A stretch of DNA of 64,000 nt, taken from positions 12,361,152 through 12,425,151 of the forward strand of contig CM076648.1 of the NCBI GenBank assembly GCA_038496675.1, given 5' to 3'. Origin of the DNA: Rachycentron canadum. Its lineage: Eukaryota > Chordata > Actinopteri > Carangiformes > Rachycentridae. Both the position numbers and the translations under genes were made by a program. The notes beneath the pieces are model-generated. The model was not told where the DNA came from. It saw only the letters and a program-made list of their open reading frames with translations, and searched no databases. Position 1 is the stretch's first letter; each line of letters starts with the position of its first letter. Shown here in pieces: positions 55,906-64,000 of the stretch.

Positions 55906-56929
55906 CTTCAAACATTTCTATCATTACATTATTACACATACATTATATACATATGTGGTGTCACTTCTACTTCAGTAATCACATTGGCTGTTCTAACATT
56001 TCACAAACATTAGTTGCATTTCTGAAACACATTCCCTTACGCATATAGTATATTTATGTTGCTTTGTTAATCAAGACAGTAAATACAAAGTGCACTGCAT
56101 CCAATTTTCATCTGTGTTTGGCAGACCACCTGTGGACTTATAATTATCAATAGCAGTCTGACGGCCTCACTTGTTCGAAATTCAGCAGGATGCATCTGGA
56201 GGTGAGTACATAATCTATGTAAATCAAGGTGTGTCTAACAAAACACAAATAGACTCCTGCTTTTATAAAAATCTGCTGCAACATGGTTCATTTCTGCAGC
56301 ATGTCTGGATGTCCTGTGCTGATCCATGGGATGTGAATACTCACCTGTTTTTTTTTTTTTTTTTTTTCTGTTGAATAAAAAAATGTATATCCTTTAAAAT
56401 AGCTAGGAGTCCCTATGCTGTACATTCACAGAGCAATGTTTTGAATGCCATGCCGTCTGAACATACAATATGCAAAGATGTAGCTCCAGTGACGAGGTTG
56501 ACAGAGCACAAACGTATGTAGAAGTCTGTGTTTTGGACATATGGACAATTCCCACAGGCAATCAAATACAAAATTCAGCCATAATTGCTCTGCAGACTGG
56601 ACTGAGTCACAACAGTGTCATCGGATATTCCTGTAGACATTTGTGTTAAATGGTTATTCAATTATTGCATTATTAATAACTGAACTATTATTAAGGATAA
56701 GCTTTGTGGGCGCACGTGCAGGCATACAGTTATGTAGTGACTTTCCTTTCAATAGGTATCAACAAGGAAGGAAGAATATTTTCCTGTGGGAAAAATAAGG
56801 GCAGAATCTGGAGGACCTGACATGTAGCGATGTGTTGGACATAATCCTGGACAGACAAGCTACTAAGAATGACAACAAAAAATGCTGAGGTTACACTGGG
56901 TTGGCATGATGGCACAACTGCAGCACAAT

Positions 56930-57500
56930 TCCACATCTCTCCATCTCCTCTGCTCTCTGTCATACATCCATCTGCTCCAATCTCTGTTTCTCAGCCTGGG
57001 TCAGTGTTACACTCTGCACCGATCAAGATTCTCTCCAGCATTTGTCACATCACTGGCTCTGCTCCTGCTCCCTCTCATGGTCCCGTCTCTCCCTATTCTG
57101 TCCATCCTAAAGAACCTCACCCTGTCCTATCTCCATCTCACCCTCTGCTTCTCTTATCTTCTGTCTTCCCATGCTCGTGCTCTCTCCTTCTTCTCCTTCT
57201 TCCCACACACTCATTCAGTATTCATATCGTAGAGGACATTTATGAGCATGAAACCGAGCGTGTGCATCTGCACCATTTTCAGTGCAGAGGAAACCTACAT
57301 TTTCTCCCCAAGATTTCCCCCGTCCCCCTCCTCTTCCTTATCTGGCTAATCCAGATTTTGGTTTTGGTTTCGTGTTGCTCATCTTTTTTTAGACTGAAAG
57401 CCATGTGCCACTCACTCCTACTCTCCCTCTGCCTCTTTCTCCATCTTTTTCTCCCACTGCCACCCACTCAATCCCTTTCACCTCTTCCCACTCCATTTTC
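56930..57500 (+). repeat. pyrimidine-rich tract
   Basis: Strong C/T bias on the plus strand, with runs such as ctctccttcttctccttctt and tccctctgcctctttctcca. Low stop-codon density in all plus frames makes long spurious open frames. Confidence 0.8.
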
Positions 57501-58555
57501 TCTTCGTTCAATCGATGTGATAGTATGTGCACTGCATATTGCATGTGTGTGTGTTTGTGTGTATATGAATGTTTTTCTTTTGTGTTGGGGTGGTAACATA
57601 TGTGTTCTGCCAACCTGTCTGTGGCTTCATGCCACAAACCATGTACAGATCTGTTTGTTGTTGCATCTCATCAGATACTGAAAATAATTACAGTCGTTTT
57701 GTCCATGCAACCTACTGCAGCTATAAGTTTTCAGCTGGATGCCAAGTGTATTGTGGTACTTTAAATTGGCATTTTCCACACAGTTGTACAGTTGTCTGCT
57801 GATGGCTTCTCTGCAGAATCACATGATTTCATTTTTGCAGCTTATAGATTCTGCAATACATTTGGGAGGGAACACACACAAACACACACACCTGCCTGCA
57901 AAGCACCTGCCAGATCTTCGAAACTGTCTGATGGATATTGTCACAGAGAGATGCCCTTTTACTGATTTGGATCACCTGTCCCGTGATGCACTATTAAAAA
58001 GAGCAAACCTAAAATTAAGGTTTATGCAATGACATCTACATCTCTACAAAACACATCAGTGACCTTAAATCAAACTCTTAAACATACACTGGATATAACA
58101 GAAGTTATGAGTAACTCCAAACTTTGAAACATTGATTGTTGATGTTCTCTCCTGTACTTGTATTTTGCAAGCTCTGACAAATGAATACACAGAGGTTACA
58201 TGAACGTTTTCCCTCATGTTTTCCAAGTGCTAGTGTGAAACACTGTACATTGCTGCTTTAAGAATAATTAGTTTTCAGTCCATTTCAAAGAATTATGAGT
58301 ACGTAAAATTATTTTCCTTTCAATGAATGAGAGAGAACTAGTGTCTTGGTGGTTCAGGTTACTGGATTTTGACAGGAGAGAAACTTAAATGTAGATCAAT
58401 AAATTACACCCTAATTTGGCAAGGGTATTGTTGTGTTATGTTCCATTCCTAGATGAGCAGCTATCAGGCTTTCTTAAATGCTTTGGGTGGTTATTTACTG
58501 CTTCATTAAAACCAGTCCTTTATACATAGTCAATAATCTTGATCTCAATTCTAAA

Positions 58556-58891
58556 TAGAGATGTACAATTAATCCGAATATAATTGAAACCACAATATGG
58601 CCAAGCGCAATATCCAATTCACAAAAGCTGCAAATAAATAAATAATAAAAAGATGAAATGTGTCACAACATTGCTGTGCATTGATAGCACCGTAAGTGCT
58701 GTGCTACAAAAACGTCCCATCTTATAAATCATATTCTCCAGATGTAAGAGAACATTATCATCAATCTTAAATTTTCCAGTGAATACGAAACACAAATCCG
58801 ATCAGTCCAACTGAATCATGACCCATATCACAATCACAATATCGGCCTAAATAATCACAATATGATTTTTTCTGAATACTTTCCAGCCCTA
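58556..58891 (+). mobile_element. short hAT-like element with TAGAGATG / CAGCCCTA ends
   Basis: It begins tagagatgtacaattaatcc and ends ttccagcccta, giving imperfect inverted termini (TAGRGMTG). The interior repeats motifs such as cacaatat and atcacaatcacaat, typical of a widespread fish nonautonomous repeat. No coding capacity is seen. Confidence 0.55.
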
Positions 58892-60279
58892 ATTCTAACC
58901 ATCCCTGATTTAAATAGACTCAATAGATCGTATTTGTTGTATGGAACTGTTGTCCAAACTATAAAATTGTAAGACACTGGAGCATCACAAATGACTAAAT
59001 GTGTTCCAGCATTATACCTGTAGAGCAACAATTATAAACCACTATATAATATTCCACTTGCTTCCTCATCCAAAAGCAATGTCATGTTTTCAACTGCCTC
59101 TGGAGACCCCAGCACCAGCATTTGGTCCTGCAAAATCAAATGAAATTAATAAATCTGTAGATGAGAAAAGGAGCCAGTTTTCTGGCACAGGAAGAGATGA
59201 CGCATGAGAAAGTCACACACTCTGATGGGGAAAAGAAAGAGGCAGCATATCTGCCAGGACTCACTGAAGGCATGGTGTTACCAATAGGGTCATTTGCAAC
59301 AAACTTGCTGGACAGTTTTATTCAAAAGCCAAACTGAAAAATGATGTACACCAAACTTTTCGAACCTTAACAAAGGACCAGCGCAAACAAACTTCTTTAA
59401 ACTACAGAATTTAAATATGGATGGCATAGGGAGTTATGATGGAAATAGAAGCCCTTTTTCAACTTAAACTTAACTTAATCAAATATGTAATATACTATAT
59501 ACAGACTTGTCTTTACAGTCTTATGGCCAGAGACAGAACACAGAGCAGACATCTGTATAAAATATTAAATATGTAAATAGTAAAAGCTGGGATATAGTCC
59601 AGCACTCATCTGCATGTCATAAACACCTCAATGCTCCTGTTCATAACACACTCAACTGGTGCCTGAGCATAAAACAACAGGTCAATACTACAATATGTGA
59701 TTGTGTCACTCTCTTAACATGGAATATCATATCATTATATGTCAAAGTCCTTAAATATGTTTAGTATCCTAGTTGGGACAAATGACACCTGAGGACATTG
59801 ATGCCAATACATTTCATAGTGAGGGCATTTGTCCTGAGTGAGATGAGTGTGATCACCACAGAGAGCAACACTGTCCACAGCTGGAAGTTGTGAGAAAAGG
59901 ATGCCCCAAATTATCAGTGAAATATTCTCAGTGCGGATGATAAAGGCGTGTGACATTCCTCTTGGTGTCTCTGCGCCAGGTCCTTGTTTAAGAAGGGGAA
60001 TAATGTCCCCCACTGCCCACCAAGGACATACAGGCTGTACTGTAATCTATAATATTAGTAATGTAACGTATGTTTGAGTTTGATTTTGATTTGTCTCCTT
60101 CTACTCATGAGAACTGACAATTAAATAATCAAGAAAAACAAGTTAATACCAATGAGTAATGCTCCCGTTTTTACTTAGTTCAATTGTTTGAGGTTTGGCC
60201 AGTTTGTGCCAACAACACTGAAGAAACTGTCACATCAATTCGTGCCCTGGTGACATGCGACTGACATTTGTCCTAATTA

Positions 60280-61520
60280 TTTGACATTTTATAGCGTAAA
60301 TTGGCTGTAAATGAACGGAGCGGCAGAGAAAAGCCGCTGACACCACCACGGCTTCGCTGCAGCCCTTCGGTGTCGATACGTGCAACAGCATCCAAACGTG
60401 CCGCTCCAACAAGTCGACGAGCAGCAGCGTCTAATCCCGTTTAATCAGGACAGCTGCTTGAGGTGGCATCCTGCGGGCCTAGCTCACTGAGATGTGGCCT
60501 AAGAAATGTGTCTAAAACATGGACCCAAAAAAAAAAAAAAAAAAAAACAAGCCGGGTCACACCGCTCCCCTGGCTGTGCATGCAGCTGGAGGCATTTCAT
60601 CAGTCAGGTCAGTCAGTCAGTCAGTCTCGTAGCTGCTGCTCACCTGTATTTTGACGATGCCTTGCCAAGACCCACTGCATCGGTTCCGCTCGCTCTCCCA
60701 TATCCTCCCGACAGCCGACCCGCCTCAGCCTCGCGCTCCCCGGTACGGGCTCAGGGTTTGGGAGGATAAATTCATAAATGTCTCGCCGATAAAAAAAAAA
60801 CAACACAAAAACAATTATAAAAATTCTAGCAACCAGGCAGACGTCACGTTACAACAGGCGGATGAATGGACTCGGAGATATGAAGCACCCGGGGCTTCCT
60901 CGGTTATCTGGCGGGTGTCAGGGAGGATTGATACATGGCATCAAAGAGCGTAATTAATTACACGGTCGTTTTCAGACCGACGGCTCCGTTTCTCTCCGCT
61001 TTAATTGCAACACGTCTTCGGTCGTGGTAGTTCACTGACTGTGGGTCATCTTCACGTCCTTCCGCCGGAGATCGGCATGCTGGTTATCTCCCCACGGTTA
61101 AGACGGCGGTCCCTCAAGGTTTGACCGAGCAGGACGAGCCCTTCGTTTCCTCACGTCGGAGTCAGCAGCTTGTGAGCGCGACCAGTCGGACAACTCCCGT
61201 AGCCCCGCTCGGAGAGCAGCTAAACTGAGGTAGCATTTTCCGAAAAATCTGGCCCTTCCCCTCGGACACTTCTCGCACAGGAAAAAATACGTACGAACTG
61301 GCTATTCCCCTTCCGTGTTTGGAAGCGCAAACCGCGCTCTGTTTACGCACACCTGACTGTGTGTGACTGTCTTTTTTTTTTTTTTTTTTTTTTTTGTGTG
61401 TAAATGGCAGACCGCAGACACTTTGGGGGATCCTGCGGAGAAAGGGCGCCACTGGTGGTTTGTGAATACCAAGCAATGAGGTTCAAAGAGGGCAGTGTTC
61501 GTCAAGAGGAAACTTCACTA
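60280..61520 (-). promoter_or_regulatory. dagla: CpG-rich region, probable DAGLA promoter
   Basis: By eye this is the most CpG-dense stretch of the window (for example ggacggagcggc-like, ccgccggagatcgg and accgcgctctg words). It lies upstream of DAGLA with no other gene nearby. It also contains an A21 run (60527-60547), a (CAGT)n run at about 60600-60626 and a T24 run (61372-61395). The start site within it is not resolved. Confidence 0.5.
60644..60790 (-). other. dagla: candidate DAGLA noncoding first exon
   Basis: On the minus strand ATACAG|gtgagc gives a good donor at 60644/60643. It could splice to the acceptor at 48491. The left end is set by this donor; the right end (transcription start) is a guess. 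Confidence 0.35.
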
Positions 61521-64000
61521 GGTCTCCCAAAGTAACCCCGAGGGGTTTTGACACTTTTTGTTACGTTATGTCATACTTATGTGGGGGGGCTACTAAATAA
61601 TAACACATATAGCAAATATATACGGCAAATATATTATTCTATTGTGAACTGTTTTGACACAGCGCATGCGCAGCCAAAAACAAAATACGTACCCACATCG
61701 ACAAAACAGAAAACTCACACATGTGGAGCATATTAATCGTGGATTTTAAGGAACATTTTGTCCAAATTAACACAAACCGGTATAGGTTATTTTTAATCAT
61801 AAAAAAAATTATTTTCTGAACTCGTCCTCCTGTGCGTTTTGAGTGTTTTCAATTTAACTCAATTTACTCTGCGTCACATTGAGACACAACTGAAAACACC
61901 ACGTTTTGCACAATACATCAGGAGAGGATATGAAATCACCATGAAAGAGGGGGAGGAGGAGGTGTAATGTTTGTTCTTTTGTTTGTTTGTTTGTTTGTTT
62001 TTTTGTTCTTTTTGAGAGGTTTGTGATTCACCCGCTTTCGACCACCGAGTCAGTACCTTACGATTGCTCTCTTGTCTCATTGCGCTCCTCTTTGGATGGA
62101 CGTATACTGGGCGTGGATCAGCGTCACGCCATTAAATCTACACATGAAGATGGGTGTACAGTGATCTGTCAGAAATGCAGACGAACGAGCCACGGCTGAG
62201 TCAACGAGCTACTGATGACAGATCAAAAACAAAACAAAAAACAACGCACCAGAACAAAGGAGTCACATGGACCTGCCACTTTCACACAGCCAAGACTGCC
62301 AAGACTGCTGACCTCAGGGTCAGAGGTTATTTGGCAGACATCTCCTGTCTGAAAATAGATTTAAAGCTGCTTGTAATAGATGTGTTAACTTCATCAAGCT
62401 TCATTTTGTTAAACCATTGTGAAATACTGTTTAATAAACGTTGTAATGTGAGAAACAGATATTGTACAATATTGTATTGACATTGATGTTGTTGCAAACC
62501 TGATGCACAATGATTCCCCTTCATTGAGAAGAAAGCAATATGATTAATTTCCAGGGATAAGGGTCCAACCATCTTATAGGAATTTACATAATGATGGTGA
62601 CTGGTGTATGTGTTTGTTGGGCAAAATATTTAAGTGCCCTTATACCAGTTATTCCGCCCTATCAGTTACGTAACAATGATCTGTGCTTGCAATGTATTTG
62701 TGACTTCTCTGTCTAGGTCTGTGTGAGTGAGTGAGTCTCTAATATACTATTGTCAGTCAGTGGTAATGCCCCTCTGACATTTTTTCAACTCTTACTCAGT
62801 TACCCTAATGGATAGGGTCCAGCCTCCCAGCCTGCACACGATATGCAGGTATAGAAAATGAATGGCTGGAGACAGAAAAAAAAAAAAGACAGAGGTTGGA
62901 GGAATTAACTATCTACATCCAAGATCTTGTAACTATTAGTATTACAATAAATGGAATTAATGAATTAGTAATTATTGGAATAGACTGTATTATAGATATC
63001 TGTATCACACAATCCTTTTGTTTGTTTTGTTTTTCCCATGTAGGCTCTGTATAGCAGCCCATTGGCTTTGAAATGAAACAATGAGACTAAATGTCTGTTT
63101 TTATTTTATTTTAGATTGAAAGTGTGTGATCTGTAGTTCAGTCACTCAGCCCCATCTCTATACAGAAACTTTTAAGACAATGTCTAAAAAGGGTTGTATC
63201 TTAAGGGTTACAGTCAGCACTTCAAACTTGGTCATTGTTTAACTTGAAATCAAAAGTGTTTAAAACAGTCAAAATATCTTACAACAAATAGGTACTCCTA
63301 TTATTTCAACAAGATCCTCTTGTAACATGTATTATATGTGATAATTACAAAGTTCTTTGTCTCATTGAAATAACCCTTACTACAGTCATAAAAATCAAAC
63401 AGGATAATTAATGTTTTTTTTTTAAAGACTCCAAAGCTCAGAATATAACCAGAGGATAGGCTACCCCTATTTTGAGGACCAGATGGTACATCCCAGTTTC
63501 TCCTCCTCTCCCTCTCATTCTCCTCCCTCCTGCGTTCAGTGTCCTCCATCTCTCAGCTTTCTCTCATTTTCTTATGTTAAGGACATTCTGACTTCTAGAG
63601 ACTGCTGTACTTCCTCCTCAACCTGTTATTCTTGCCATCTCTGCAGAGCTGTTGGAGAGGTATGTAATTTCCATATTTCCTCTTGTCACATCACCACATC
63701 AGGATTTAATAGGCATTTTCTAAAGATGCATCTAGCCCTACATTCTGTAAAGTGCAAGCTGCTATGATGCGTTTACGACACCAGCAGTATTTATCTCTCT
63801 TCATTCTTTTTCCTCATTTGCATTTTCACTGTTTCCTATATTGCAGTCACTTTGGTTCTTATTTCCCTCCTCCATCTTGTCCTCCAGTGATAGCACAAAT
63901 GACTCATGCAGTTTTAAAGTGGGAGAACTAACAGAGAGACAAAAGAAGAGATTAAATTTTTCTGTTGTTTCATCCATATTATCTCTTGTTTGAGTCAAAG
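61521..64000. other. upstream DNA without a recognised gene
   Basis: It contains a perfect NRF1-type palindrome GCGCATGCGC at 61662-61671, a TTTG-unit run at about 61979-62006, an L2-like fragment at about 62810-62880 and a CT-rich patch at about 63495-63580. The open frames are short and resemble nothing that I know. Confidence 0.6.
62810..62880 (+). repeat. degenerate fish L2-like 3' tail fragment
   Basis: gatagggtccagcctccca followed by gcaggtatagaaaatgaatgg matches the outline of the common repeat end reading GATAGGCTCCAGC ... ATAGAAAATGGATGG. Confidence 0.55.

Larger units (their letters stand above)
48491..60643 (-). other. dagla: probable 12-kb DAGLA 5' UTR intron
   Basis: No exon-like conserved frame is visible in this stretch. 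It contains two members of one short repeat family in opposite orientation (about 55735-55905 and 58556-58891) and a degenerate L2-like tail at about 53075-53135. A T20 homopolymer lies at 56348-56367 and a pyrimidine-rich tract at about 56930-57500. The long plus-strand frame at 56869-57681 reflects that tract's composition. The right boundary depends on the inferred first exon. Confidence 0.5.

Noticed and set aside
56869..57681. 270-codon plus-strand open frame in the DAGLA 5' UTR intron
   Set aside because: The translation follows the C/T-rich tract (long L, S, P, F and C runs), a second plus frame is also open over the same bases, and no family motif is visible.
63483..63767. 94-codon plus-strand frame near the right end
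   Set aside because: Starts in a CT-rich tract with Ser/Pro runs. No domain and no splice evidence.

Overview
The window is nuclear DNA from a ray-finned fish, most likely a percomorph teleost. It carries parts of three vertebrate genes with spliced exons, GT-AG introns and compact teleost spacing. It also carries interspersed repeats that I recognise from many percomorph genomes, such as a terminus beginning TAGAGCTGCAAC and short elements with TAGGGCTG-like ends. No prokaryotic, viral or organellar gene was seen.

Layout from left to right. (1) 1-5088, plus strand: the last two exons of an ALX4-type paired-class homeobox gene (end of the homeodomain and the OAR tail). Its first exons lie before the window, and 1-4397 is intron. 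(2) 5089-10844: the tail-to-tail interval between ALX4 and EXT2, with a CA microsatellite. (3) 10845-28027, minus strand: all 14 coding exons of EXT2, the heparan sulfate co-polymerase subunit (719 residues). A probable noncoding first exon lies near 28861-28990. (4) About 28990-30210: a short spacer. (5) 32710-48483, minus strand: all 19 coding exons of DAGLA (diacylglycerol lipase alpha, about 1086 residues), with a 3' UTR reaching about 30.2 kb. Its noncoding first exon and CpG-rich promoter probably lie at 60.3-61.5 kb, across a 12 kb 5' UTR intron. (6) 61.5-64 kb: upstream DNA with no recognised gene.

The three genes do not form one pathway. ALX4 is a craniofacial and limb transcription factor, EXT2 acts in the Golgi on heparan sulfate, and DAGLA makes the endocannabinoid 2-AG at neuronal plasma membranes. 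In mammals EXT2 and ALX4 are also convergent neighbours. DAGLA sits elsewhere on human chromosome 11, so its close tandem position behind EXT2 is a lineage-specific arrangement.

The most interesting signal is an apparently alternative terminal exon of DAGLA at 37219-37614. Its splice acceptor is a near copy of the acceptor of the normal exon at 34740. It would replace the long Homer-binding tail with a 131-residue Ser/Pro/acidic tail while keeping the full catalytic triad. Other points are a possible 15-residue insertion just before the catalytic serine, a PDZ-ligand-like C terminus, and several conserved-element-like patches around ALX4 and EXT2. Exon borders come from matching the translated sequence to family sequences I remember and from checking phase and length by hand. 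No alignment was run.
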